This document shows positions 42,524 to 50,993 of a stretch of 64,000 nucleotides of DNA, piece by piece. Position numbers and translations under genes: made by a program. The stretch comes from SBAX01 sp964646605 (GTDB lineage: Bacteria; Planctomycetota; Phycisphaerae; UBA1845). Position 1 is the stretch's first letter. Each line of letters starts with the position of its first letter. Below the pieces are notes generated by a model, which saw only the letters and a list, made by a program, of their open reading frames with translations, was not told the origin of the DNA and did no database searches. The stretch lies in assembly GCA_964646605.1 (NCBI GenBank), contig CAZYEX010000063.1, forward strand, positions 1-64,000, in the 5' to 3' direction.

Positions 42524-45319
42524 CTAATCCGGCCCCGCCTTTGACACCCGCTGCGTGTCGCCGAATTCATGGATGAGTTCCGGCGCGGGAATGACCAGCT
42601 TTTTTTCCCGCCCGCCGTTGGGGAGGACTTTCACCTCCGCCCCGAAGTCGCCGTAGTCGAGTTGTGAGGCGGCTTGGTAAGTGGAAAGCGCGCACAGCCC
42701 CGCGACGACCGTCACGGCGTAGCGCGGATTGAGCGGGTTGACCCCGGCGGCGATCACGGCCGACTTTGGGTGAGCGTAGGTCTCGCTCATCACCTCGAAG
42801 GACTGTTCGCCGAAGCGGATCGGGAATGCGTCGCGCATTCGCTGCGTGATGCGGTTGACGGACGGACGGCCCACGAGCAGCAAGTGATGCGTTTTCAATT
42901 GTTCCTCGGTCACGGTCGCGTCGGTCACGATGGGGATCATGTGGTTGGAGTGGGCGCGGCGCAGCTCTTCCTGCAGGAGGTCGGCCGCATCGCGGTTGCC
43001 CGCTTCGTCGCTTACCGTGCCATAGACAATCAAGGTCTCCTCGACGTCTTGAAGGAAAGTCGCGATGTCGGTACGTCCGCCGTTGGCTTTCGTCGAGCGA
43101 CCGTACTTGTCCACGATGAGCCGTTTCGGCGTCCTCTCCACCTCCAGAGAGAACGCTCCGCTGGTGGGATTCACCTCCACGGCCTGGGTGGATTCTTCTT
43201 TACCCGACTCGACGGTCATTTCGATCCGCGCCGGAAGTGGACCGCCCTCGGCTGCGAGGACGCCTTCCACGCGATATCGCCGCCGGCCGTCGCCCGATTC
43301 CGCCGCGGGGAGTGATCGAGCGTCCTTGAGCACGAGCTTGGGAAGCCCCGTTCCCTTGACCCAATAGTCGAAAAACGAATCCAGGTTCTCGCCTGTCGAT
43401 GAGGTCGCGTGCTGGGCGAACTGCGTCCACGCCACGGGTTTTCCGGCATGGGCGAGTCCGAACCCGTCGAGGGTTTCGATGAACTTGTCATCCCCCAGAC
43501 GCCAGCGGAGCTCGTTGAGCACCAGCGCCCCCTTGCCGCTGGCCGCTCGATACCATGCTTGTCCGGCGTCGTCCGATCGCGTGCGTGTCAATGGAATGTC
43601 ACCGATCTCGGCGGCGCTGGAGAGGTAGCGGGCGCGGGCGGCGTAGAGCGTCGTCCCCAGTTTGCCCAGGTCCTTGTCGCACAGGCATCCGTTGTCCGAG
43701 AGGGAGAGGTAGCCCTTCTCCCGGGCTACGATGCGATGATAGTCCGCAAATGCCGATGCCAACCAAATGTCACTATCCGATTGGGGCAACAGCGTCCCCC
43801 GCCACACCAGCTTCGCGGGCGGGATGGGGTCCGCGCCGTGTTCCTCTTCTTCTTCGTCGTCGTTGTTCCTTCGTCCCTCGCCCCCCTTGGCCAGCAGGTC
43901 GGCGGGTGTTTCACCGGTTGGTTCGCTCCCCGGCGCTCCCCCGTGGAGGATCGTCCAGGGGTGGCTTACCAGCGGCTCGACCTCGTAGTATTTTCGCTTC
44001 TCGTGGTCGGTGGGCAGCCAAGTTTTCCCGCGCGGGGGACCGAAGATGGCCCAGCTCTTGAGGTCCTTGGCCAGGCTCGTGGTGGTGAACTTGGCATCCA
44101 CGGAGGCGAAGGCGCAGATCGGCGGGGTGGTGAAAGCCTCGCGTCCGAAGTCCACGGTCATCTTTCCTTTGTGCTTCTTATAGAGCTTGAGCCACTCCAC
44201 GTCGCGGTCGCTGGGGTTCCAGACCATGTTGGCCGGTCGATCGTGGGTCGCCGCGATGGTCTCCAAACGCACCTGCAAGTCCTTGGTGTTGTTGCATCCC
44301 CAATAGAACCCCTCGGTCCCCCCGAACCATTCGTTCTTGCTGCTGCGATAGAGCTTGTGGGTCCGCGTGCCCAGCTCGAACATGGCGATTTCGTTGGTCT
44401 TGATGTCCGCCAGCATCCACTCGTTGGTGTACAAACCGTTGTTGTTTTCGAGAAGGGTGGAGACGACCTCGTCGATGGAGTCGGCGTATTGCAACGACTT
44501 GCGGATGCGGCTGGAGAGCGGGGCCCCGGCCGCGTCGAGGCGGGTCTGGTCGATGGTCGTCTCGCTGCACAAAATCCCCACGTCGTTCATGTAATTGTCC
44601 ATCCCGCTGTGGATGCCGCCGGGGAAGCTCTGCATCAGCACGCGGTGACCCTTGGCAGGTTTCACGTCCAGCCAGATGTTGTAGAACGTCGAGGGGTACA
44701 GATTGAACATGGTGATGTGCCCGAAGATGATCTTGCCGTCGGCCGTCGCGGGACCGGTGGCAGCGAAAGCCGAGCAGTGTCCGGGTTTGGTCGGGGGCGT
44801 GGTTCGCGTCGAGGCCTCGGGAAACTTCGTGCCTTCGAGCCCCGTGGGCATGGCGTCCGCAGCCCAGGGAAGCGTCATGATCTCCGGCCAAAGGTTGAGC
44901 GTGGCGATATCGATCAGATCGAGCGGGTGACCGTGGAACTTCGCCCCTTCGGCCGTCGCTCCGTCGGCGATCCCGCGCATCTCTTCGAGGTACTCACGAT
45001 CGAACTTGGAGAGAAAAAGCGATTCGCAAAGCGTCCGCAGCAGCCGCCACGCCTCGCGCGGGCCCTTGTCGCTGTAGGTCGTGGCGAAGCATCGCACATG
45101 GGCCTCAATCTCCGACCACATCAGGCGGCCATGTTGCACTCCGCGTTCGTACGGTTCGCCCTCGATATGAACAACCCACCATCCGTCCTGCGGAAAGCGA
45201 TAGCCCGCGCCGACTCTCTGCACCGCCTTGGGGTCCGGTTGAAAGTCTCCCGACGCGGCAGCCGTGATCGGCACGACCACCACCCACGTCAACACAATCG
45301 CCGCGATTCGTCGTATCAT
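42524..45319 (-). CDS. C45-type Ntn hydrolase fused to a degenerate M1-like domain
   Basis: A protein of 931 residues; ATG 45319 has a GGAGG site and begins a signal peptide (MIRRIAAIVLTWVVVVPITA). Residues ~30-500 resemble phospholipase B-like/acyl-CoA:6-APA acyltransferase Ntn hydrolases: GVQHGRLM, then the autoprocessing nucleophile Cys182 in PGHCSAFAATGP. An acidic linker (NNDDEEEEE) leads to ~200 residues like the C-terminal half of M1 aminopeptidases (WLASAFADY, GKGALVLNELRWRLGDDKF, FFDYWVKGTGLPKLV), but HEXXH is absent and the WLxE glutamate is lost. A final ~150-residue Rossmann-like region follows. Secreted; substrate unknown. Confidence 0.7.
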   Translation of the reverse strand: MIRRIAAIVLTWVVVVPITAAASGDFQPDPKAVQRVGAGYRFPQDGWWVVHIEGEPYERGVQHGRLMWSEIEAHVRCFATTYSDKGPREAWRLLRTLCESLFLSKFDREYLEEMRGIADGATAEGAKFHGHPLDLIDIATLNLWPEIMTLPWAADAMPTGLEGTKFPEASTRTTPPTKPGHCSAFAATGPATADGKIIFGHITMFNLYPSTFYNIWLDVKPAKGHRVLMQSFPGGIHSGMDNYMNDVGILCSETTIDQTRLDAAGAPLSSRIRKSLQYADSIDEVVSTLLENNNGLYTNEWMLADIKTNEIAMFELGTRTHKLYRSSKNEWFGGTEGFYWGCNNTKDLQVRLETIAATHDRPANMVWNPSDRDVEWLKLYKKHKGKMTVDFGREAFTTPPICAFASVDAKFTTTSLAKDLKSWAIFGPPRGKTWLPTDHEKRKYYEVEPLVSHPWTILHGGAPGSEPTGETPADLLAKGGEGRRNNDDEEEEEHGADPIPPAKLVWRGTLLPQSDSDIWLASAFADYHRIVAREKGYLSLSDNGCLCDKDLGKLGTTLYAARARYLSSAAEIGDIPLTRTRSDDAGQAWYRAASGKGALVLNELRWRLGDDKFIETLDGFGLAHAGKPVAWTQFAQHATSSTGENLDSFFDYWVKGTGLPKLVLKDARSLPAAESGDGRRRYRVEGVLAAEGGPLPARIEMTVESGKEESTQAVEVNPTSGAFSLEVERTPKRLIVDKYGRSTKANGGRTDIATFLQDVEETLIVYGTVSDEAGNRDAADLLQEELRRAHSNHMIPIVTDATVTEEQLKTHHLLLVGRPSVNRITQRMRDAFPIRFGEQSFEVMSETYAHPKSAVIAAGVNPLNPRYAVTVVAGLCALSTYQAASQLDYGDFGAEVKVLPNGGREKKLVIPAPELIHEFGDTQRVSKAGPD

Positions 45320-45568
45320 GTACCACCCTCCGCCTCGTACGGACTCAATGTGGGACTGCCCTGTGGGAACGGTCTCCCAGCCGCTCAACATCGACCGGCC
45401 ACGGAACGCATTGTACCCGTTTCGGGGCTCAGCGTTCAACCATCGCTGGCTGCCTCGCCGACCTTCACTGGCCCTTCAAAGCGGCCTGAACGTTCATTGC
45501 ACTCTCCTCCCGTTTCGACTAACCGGAAACTCCACGGGGCAAGAAAAACACCCTGTAGGGACGTAATC

Positions 45569-45913
45569 ATGACCGTCGCCCAGTTTCGCCGAATCGCCCT
45601 GAGCCTGCCGCAGGCCACGGAAGGCGCCCACATGGGGCATCCCGACTTTCGGGTGAAGGGAAAAATTTTCGCCACGCTCTTCCGGCGCGACGACCTCGAC
45701 TGGGGCATGGTCAAACTCAAGCCCGAACAGCAGCGTCAGTTCGTGAAGTCTCAGCCCGCGATATTCGAACCGGTGAAGGGAGGGTGGGGCCGTCAGGGAT
45801 GCACCCAAGTACAGCTCGACGCCGTCGACAAGACCACGCTTCCCGCAGTCCGAAGCGCGCTTCTGACCGCCTGGTGCAACACGGCGCCCAAACGCCTCGT
45901 AGAGGGCCTGTAG
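45569..45913 (+). CDS. MmcQ/YjbR family protein
   Basis: A protein of 114 residues from ATG 45569. It has the CyaY-like fold pattern of DUF419/MmcQ-YjbR: MTVAQFRRIALSLPQATEG, HPDFRVKGKIFATLF, GMVKLKPEQQRQFV, GWGRQGCTQVQL. Members are small DNA-binding-like proteins of uncertain function. It is divergent from the large exported hydrolase and convergent with the PEP-CTERM gene, with only 16 bp between the two 3' ends. Confidence 0.85.
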   Translation: MTVAQFRRIALSLPQATEGAHMGHPDFRVKGKIFATLFRRDDLDWGMVKLKPEQQRQFVKSQPAIFEPVKGGWGRQGCTQVQLDAVDKTTLPAVRSALLTAWCNTAPKRLVEGL

Positions 45914-45929
45914 TCCGCGTCGCGGTGCT

Positions 45930-46634
45930 TCATCGCCGTTCGCGCGCCCGCCGTAGCGTAGACGGAACCGCAAGCGCAACCACCAGCAACACCAAGCTCG
46001 AGGGTTCGGGTAGGGTGAGATAGAACGCGTAGTCGGCAAAGCCCCCGTCGTCATGATTGGCCCAGAGCGACGCCAGGGCGTGGACGTCGAAATGATACCG
46101 TCCCGGTGCCAGCGTTCCTTGCGACTCGTATTCCGCTTCACCGTCGGGTACGAACCGCCCGGCGACCAACCCGTCCGGACCGCCCAGCAGCATGTATGCG
46201 TCGGTCAAATCGGGCTCTGACACCGAGTCGGAAACCACCGCTGAAAAATAGAGTTCGTAGGGCGTGGGGACATCCACCGTGAAGTTGACGACGATGGCAT
46301 TGCTGGCCAGAGCGTCGAAGCGGTTCGAGTCGTAGCGGGTCCCCCCTGAATAAACCTGAGCGTTGCCGATCCCCCAAAACCCGTCGGTGGAGATTCCCGA
46401 GGTCTGCGACGACGCCACGCGCGCATACCAATCCAGCCACGTTGTCTCTCCCACGACCGAGACCTCGCGGTCCCCTTCGGTGGTCCATACTTCGGCGTCG
46501 TCGATCAAGTCGTGCGTCACCAGGCTTCCTTCGATGTCCACGCCTCGCCAGAAATCCAGCAGGACGACCCCGGCCCGGGTTTCGTCGGCCATCCCCCCAC
46601 AAAGGAGAAGGGCGATGAAGAGGTTCTTTCGCAT
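45930..46634 (-). CDS. PEP-CTERM sorting-signal protein
   Basis: A protein of 234 residues; ATG 46634 has GGAGAG upstream. A signal peptide (MRKNLFIALLLCGGMADETRA) and the C-terminal sorting tag LPEPSSLVLLVVALAVPS, followed by Arg-rich residues, define it. The tag directs export and attachment through an EPS-linked exosortase. The middle is a beta-rich jelly-roll-like domain with aromatic residues (WLDWYARV, YHFDVHALASLW), perhaps for carbohydrate binding. No exosortase is in the window. Confidence 0.85.
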   Translation of the reverse strand: MRKNLFIALLLCGGMADETRAGVVLLDFWRGVDIEGSLVTHDLIDDAEVWTTEGDREVSVVGETTWLDWYARVASSQTSGISTDGFWGIGNAQVYSGGTRYDSNRFDALASNAIVVNFTVDVPTPYELYFSAVVSDSVSEPDLTDAYMLLGGPDGLVAGRFVPDGEAEYESQGTLAPGRYHFDVHALASLWANHDDGGFADYAFYLTLPEPSSLVLLVVALAVPSTLRRARERR

Positions 46635-46780
46635 GGCACTCTCCGATCGTAACGTACGGTTTCTGGCGGGCCGTCCGCGGCCCGCTCCACATCCCCCCTT
46701 GCATCGACCGGGCAGGCTCATTTGCACGATCTGCGGGCATCCAAGGCCCCGTGGAACGCCTGGGACGCACAGGCCGAAAT

Positions 46781-46806
46781 GTAGCGTCACCCCTTGTGGG
46801 TGACGT
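46781..46806. repeat. palindromic intergenic repeat, family B copy 2
   Basis: GTAGCGTCACCC-CTTGT-GGGTGACG matches the palindrome after hemW (21016-21041), with a paired change that preserves the stem. It lies in the 253-bp divergent region between the PEP-CTERM and GNAT genes. Confidence 0.65.
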
Positions 46807-46887
46807 AGAATGCCGCCGACGGCGCGCATGTGACGCGGCGTGACAAACGCTTGACACCGGGCCGGAAAGCGACGCGGAGAAATCGCC

Positions 46888-47379
46888 GTGGATCGAGTCC
46901 CACCAGTCCGCCCGCCCGACCCCGTCTCGCTCCGCGACGTTCGGGAGGACGATGTGCCGACGTTTTTCTGGCACCAGTGCGATCCCGACGCCCTCCGCAT
47001 GGCCGCTTTTCCGGGCCGAGACCGAGAAGCCTTCACGGCCCACTGGACCAAAATCCTGGCCGACCCCACGGTCATTGTGAAGACCGTCCTTTTCAACGGA
47101 CTGGTGGCCGGCAACGTCGTGTGCTGGGAACACAACGGGCGGCGCGAGGTTGGCTATTGGATCGGAAAGGAATTCTGGGGCCAAGGCATCGCCACCCAGG
47201 CCCTCCTGAAGTTGCTCGGCTGCGTCACCGCCCGCCCCCTCCACGCCCACGTAGCCAAACACAACACCGCTTCCATCCGCGTCCTCCAAAAATGCGGATT
47301 CACCGTCTGCGGCGAAGACACGGCCCCATCCCAAGCCGGCGGCGACGTGGTCGAGGAGTTCATTTTCACGCTGGAGTGA
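46888..47379 (+). CDS. GNAT family N-acetyltransferase (RimJ/RimL-like)
   Basis: A protein of 163 residues from GTG 46888, nine bases after GGAG. The fold is seen in SLRDVREDDVPTFF (strand 1), VGYWIGKEFWGQGIATQALL (acetyl-CoA pyrophosphate loop, Q/R-x-x-G-x-G/A) and NTASIRVLQKCGF (C-terminal helix). RimJ/RimL-like enzymes acetylate protein N-termini, but many relatives act on small amines or antibiotics; the substrate is not evident. It immediately precedes the restriction-modification gene. Confidence 0.85.
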   Translation: MDRVPPVRPPDPVSLRDVREDDVPTFFWHQCDPDALRMAAFPGRDREAFTAHWTKILADPTVIVKTVLFNGLVAGNVVCWEHNGRREVGYWIGKEFWGQGIATQALLKLLGCVTARPLHAHVAKHNTASIRVLQKCGFTVCGEDTAPSQAGGDVVEEFIFTLE

Positions 47380-47470
47380 CGTTGGCGTTCGTGAAGCGAT
47401 GCGCGCCACTAGCGCCTTACCATGCTGACTCCCTTCGTCGGTCCATTCCTGTCCCGACCATACCCCCGCT

Positions 47471-47505
47471 CGACAATCGACAATCGCCATTCACCAATCC
47501 ACAAT
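47471..47505. repeat. heptamer array (5 units) before the restriction-modification gene
   Basis: CGACAAT, CGACAAT, CGCCATT, CACCAAT, CCACAAT in tandem, ending 8 bp before the ATG at 47514. It occupies the place of a Shine-Dalgarno, and none is otherwise visible. Confidence 0.8.
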
Positions 47506-47513
47506 GCCGGTAT

Positions 47514-50513
47514 ATGCCGACCCTCGACAAGGCCGTGACCGATCCGCGCTCGGAGCGTCTCGCCGAATTCGTGTGCTGGACGAAGGCGAACATCACCGGC
47601 GATGAGAAGGGCCAAGCGCAAATCTTCCTCGATCGCCTCTTTGTCGGACTCGGGCACAAGGGCTGTCTCGACGTCGGCGGCACGCCGGAGTTCCGCGTCA
47701 TCAACGACCGCACCAACGCCGTCGCCTTCGCCGATTACGTCTGGAAACCCTTCGTCCTCATCGAAATGAAGAAACGCGGCACGGACTTGGCGCGGCACTA
47801 CCGCCAGGCCTTCGACTACTGGGTCCGCCTCGTCCCCGGTCGCCCGCGCTACACGATCCTGTGCAACTTCGACGAGTTCTGGGTCTACGACTTCGAGACC
47901 CAAATGGACGAGCCGGTCGATCGACTCCCGATCGAGGAGATTCCCATACGGCACGGTCCGCTCGCGTTTCTGTTTCCCACGCCCGAGCGCCCGGTCTTCG
48001 GCAACGACCAGGAAGAGGTCACCCGCAGGGCCGCCGATCTCCTCGCCGTCTGCTTCTATAAGCTCATCAACCGCAAGGTGCCGCGCCCGCTGGCCCAGCG
48101 GTTCATCTTGCAGATCCTCGTCGCTCTGTTCGCCGAGGACATCGGCCTTCTCGAGAAGTACCTCGTCACCCGCCTTCTTGAGGATTGCAAGTCCAAGAGA
48201 GACAGCTACGACCTTCTCGGCGGACTCTTTGAGGCCATGAACACCCCCGGCGGCGCCAGGGGCGGTCGCTACAAGGGCGTCCAATATTTCGACGGCGGCC
48301 TCTTCAAGGAACCCGCCCGGCTCGAACTCTACGAGGATGAACTCAACCAGCTTCGCCAAGCCGCCAAGTCCAAGTGGTCCAGCGTCCGACCCGAAATCTT
48401 CGGCACTCTCTTCGAGCATTCGCTCGAAAAGGGCGAACGCCACGCCTTCGGCGGCCACTTCACCCACCCCACGGACATCATGAAGATCGTCGGTCCCACC
48501 ATCGTCGACCCGTGGCGCGACCTGATCGAGAACGCCTCGACGCTCACGGAGCTCGAGCGCCTCCGCCAGCGCATGCAGTCCTACCGCGTCCTCGACCCCG
48601 CGTGCGGATCGGGCAACTTCCTCTACATCGCCTACCGCGAACTCAAACGGCTCGAGGCCCGGTTGTTCGAGCGAATCGAGGAACGAAAGAAAGGCGAGAA
48701 GGGACAGCGGCAGATCGGTTTCGTCTCCGCCGCCCAGTTTTTCGGCATGGACATCAACCCCTTCGCCGTCGAGATCGCCAAGGTGACGATGATGATCGCC
48801 CGCAAGCTGGCGATCGACGAGCTGCACGTCGACGAACGCCCGCTGCCCCTCGACAACCTCGACGCCAACTTCATCGCCGGCGACGCCCTCATCACCCCGT
48901 TCAAGAACGGCGAACCGTTTCCGACCATGCTCTTTGCCGAGCTGGACGAGGACCCTTGGGCGGTCGGGCGAATCGTGCCGACCCCTTGGCCCAGGGCGGA
49001 CGTCATCATCGGCAACCCGCCGTTTCTGGGCGCCAAGCGCCTCAAGCCCGAACGCGGCGCGGACTACGTCAACGCCGTGCGGCGTGCGTTTCCCGACGTT
49101 CCCGGCATGGCCGACTACTGCGTCTACTGGTTCCGACTCGCCCACGACCGACTGCCGACTTGCACGGCGGACGACCCTCTCGCCGGCCGCGCCGGACTCG
49201 TCGGCACGCAGAACGTCCGCAACAACCAATCCCGCGTCGGCGGACTCGACCACATCGTCAAGACCGGGACCATCGTCGAAGCCGTCGAAAACCAACCCTG
49301 GTCCGGCGAAGCCAACGTCCACGTCTCCATCGTCAATTGGGTCAAGACCAAGAGTGCCAAGCTCCTGCCCAAACAGCGCCGACTCTGGCACAAGGTTGAT
49401 CCACCCCGGGAAAGCAGCAGAATCCGCAAACGCGGCGACGGCCCGGCAGCGAAGGAGTACGACCTCAAGGCGCGACTCTGTTCGGCGATAAACCCGGCCC
49501 TGTCCGACTGCGTCGATGTGACGGGTGCCGCCGTTCTCACTTGCAACACCGATCCGCAACGCGTTTTCCAAGGTCAAGTTCCCGGGCACGAAGCGTTCAT
49601 CCTGCAACCGGGCGAGGCGAAAGAACTCATCAAGCTCGACAAAAAAAACCGGAAGGTGATCCACCCGTTTCTGATTGGTCGCGATGTTGTGACAGGCGAT
49701 GGTCACCCGACGCGCTGGGTCATTGACTTCCACAACATGTCCGTGATCGACTCGGGGCAGTACACCGCACCGTTTGAGCGGATTAAGCGGAACGTCCTCC
49801 CCGTGCGCCGAAAACATGCGACGACCGGGGGTACCGCCGCCGGAAAGAAACGCCCGCACCACCAGCTTTTCCTGCGATTCTGGTGGCGTCATTCGTACGA
49901 CCGCCCGGAGATGATCCGGATGATTCGCAAGATGCCTAGGTACATCGTCTGTTCAGGCGTAACCAAACGCCCGATCTTCAATTTCATCGCATCGTCGATT
50001 CGGCCCGATCACGCGGTGTTCGTATTCGGGTTCCCCGACGAATATTCGTTCGGTGTGCTACAAAGCGGCCTCCATTGGCTGTGGTTCGTCACCAAGTGCT
50101 CGAAGCTCAAGTCGGATTTCAGATACACTCCGCCGACGGTGTTCAACACATTCCCTTGGCCGCAACGTCCGACCAAGAAACGAATCCGTGCCGTCGCCGA
50201 GGCAGGGCTGGAACTTCGACAAGTTCGCAACGATGCCTTGGAGAAAACGAAGGGTGGTTTGCGTGCGGTCTATCGCATGTTGGAACTCCCCGGCGACAAC
50301 CCGCTCAAGGACGCCCACGCCGCCCTGGACCAGGCCGTTCTCGACGCGTATGGGTTTTTGCAGCGCGACGACTTGCTCCAACGGTTGCTGGAACTGAACC
50401 TCGAGGTGGCCGAGCGGATCGAAAAGAAAAAGCCCGTCACCGCCCCCGGCGTCCCACCCGAATACGGCGACCCCGCCGACCTCATCACCGCCGACTGCAT
50501 CCAACCGGAGTAA
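47514..50513 (+). CDS. MmeI-like type IIG/IIL restriction-modification enzyme
   Basis: A protein of 999 residues. The N-terminal nuclease motif is D74...E84-M-K86 (ADYVWKPFVLIEMKK). A helical connector follows, then an N6-adenine methyltransferase domain with motif I DPACGSGNF at ~361 and catalytic motif IV NPPF at ~501-504, then a target-recognition region (HPFLIGRDVVTGDG, FRYTPPTVFNTFPWP) and a C-terminal helical end. One chain therefore both methylates and cuts, as in MmeI. No separate specificity gene is adjacent. The heptamer array directly upstream may affect its expression. Confidence 0.85.
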   Translation: MPTLDKAVTDPRSERLAEFVCWTKANITGDEKGQAQIFLDRLFVGLGHKGCLDVGGTPEFRVINDRTNAVAFADYVWKPFVLIEMKKRGTDLARHYRQAFDYWVRLVPGRPRYTILCNFDEFWVYDFETQMDEPVDRLPIEEIPIRHGPLAFLFPTPERPVFGNDQEEVTRRAADLLAVCFYKLINRKVPRPLAQRFILQILVALFAEDIGLLEKYLVTRLLEDCKSKRDSYDLLGGLFEAMNTPGGARGGRYKGVQYFDGGLFKEPARLELYEDELNQLRQAAKSKWSSVRPEIFGTLFEHSLEKGERHAFGGHFTHPTDIMKIVGPTIVDPWRDLIENASTLTELERLRQRMQSYRVLDPACGSGNFLYIAYRELKRLEARLFERIEERKKGEKGQRQIGFVSAAQFFGMDINPFAVEIAKVTMMIARKLAIDELHVDERPLPLDNLDANFIAGDALITPFKNGEPFPTMLFAELDEDPWAVGRIVPTPWPRADVIIGNPPFLGAKRLKPERGADYVNAVRRAFPDVPGMADYCVYWFRLAHDRLPTCTADDPLAGRAGLVGTQNVRNNQSRVGGLDHIVKTGTIVEAVENQPWSGEANVHVSIVNWVKTKSAKLLPKQRRLWHKVDPPRESSRIRKRGDGPAAKEYDLKARLCSAINPALSDCVDVTGAAVLTCNTDPQRVFQGQVPGHEAFILQPGEAKELIKLDKKNRKVIHPFLIGRDVVTGDGHPTRWVIDFHNMSVIDSGQYTAPFERIKRNVLPVRRKHATTGGTAAGKKRPHHQLFLRFWWRHSYDRPEMIRMIRKMPRYIVCSGVTKRPIFNFIASSIRPDHAVFVFGFPDEYSFGVLQSGLHWLWFVTKCSKLKSDFRYTPPTVFNTFPWPQRPTKKRIRAVAEAGLELRQVRNDALEKTKGGLRAVYRMLELPGDNPLKDAHAALDQAVLDAYGFLQRDDLLQRLLELNLEVAERIEKKKPVTAPGVPPEYGDPADLITADCIQPE

Positions 50514-50598
50514 GCGAGCCGCGGGCTTCAGCCCGCGCGGATCCGCGAATAGATGAGCGGCAGTTTCAAACCGCCCCAGCGCGGGCGAAGGGTTTTAG

Positions 50599-50681
50599 CC
50601 ACGGGTGGAGTCCGCCGAAGGCGGGCGGAACCCGTGGTATGCCACGAAAAGAAAATCCCGCCCCAATCGGGGCGGCGGAAG
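50599..50681. repeat. palindromic intergenic repeat, family A copy 2
   Basis: The palindrome at 50599-50637 begins CCACGGGTGGAGTCCGCC and ends GGAACCCGTGG. It is followed by CCGCCCC-AATC-GGGGCGG. The order and spacing match 17505-17580, where base changes keep the pairing. Confidence 0.75.
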
Positions 50682-50739
50682 CGCGCGAGAGGGACGATCC
50701 TCCGCCCCGTCGGGGCGGGTTGCGTGGGACGCCTGACTT

Positions 50740-50788
50740 CCACGGGTTCCGCTACGTTCGCCTCGCGGCGAACTCCGCTTCACCCGTG
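50740..50788. repeat. inverted relative of palindromic repeat family A
   Basis: It begins CCACGGGTTCCGC and ends CGCTTCACCCGTGG, a longer-looped version of family A in opposite orientation, 100 bp from copy 2. Confidence 0.55.
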
Positions 50789-50945
50789 GCTACAACCCTC
50801 GACTCCTTCGGAGTCAAACTGCGAATCGCCGAACCTCTCAGCAGAACCGGCCAATGTGCTTGGGCCGAATCCCAATCGGCAATCGACAATCGCATCCTGC
50901 GATTGCTCACTTCCCCTTCGTGGCTCCGTGGCTCGCCGCCGCAAT

Positions 50946-50987
50946 CGACAATCGACAATCGACAATCGACAATCGACAATCGACAAT
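50946..50987. repeat. perfect (CGACAAT)6 heptamer array before coaB
   Basis: Six identical tandem copies end six bases before the coaB ATG (ACCCCC then ATG). No Shine-Dalgarno is visible between array and start. Confidence 0.95.
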
Positions 50988-50993
50988 ACCCCC

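Larger units (their letters stand above)
50514..50993. other. 480-bp intergenic region made largely of palindromic repeats
   Basis: It contains family A in direct orientation (50599-50681), an inverted relative (50740-50788), GGGCTTCAGCCCG-type and CCGCCCCGTCGGGGCGG hairpins, and two heptamer blocks (50870-50890 and 50946-50987). I see no gene in it. Confidence 0.65.

Noticed and set aside
43409..45568. A long plus-strand frame running into the MmcQ/YjbR gene
   Set aside because: It is the complement of the exported Ntn-hydrolase gene, which has a signal peptide and domain motifs. Only the last 114 codons (from 45569) are a real protein.
47409..49892. An 827-codon minus-strand frame opposite the restriction-modification gene
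   Set aside because: The plus strand has clear nuclease and methyltransferase motifs; the antisense chain has none.
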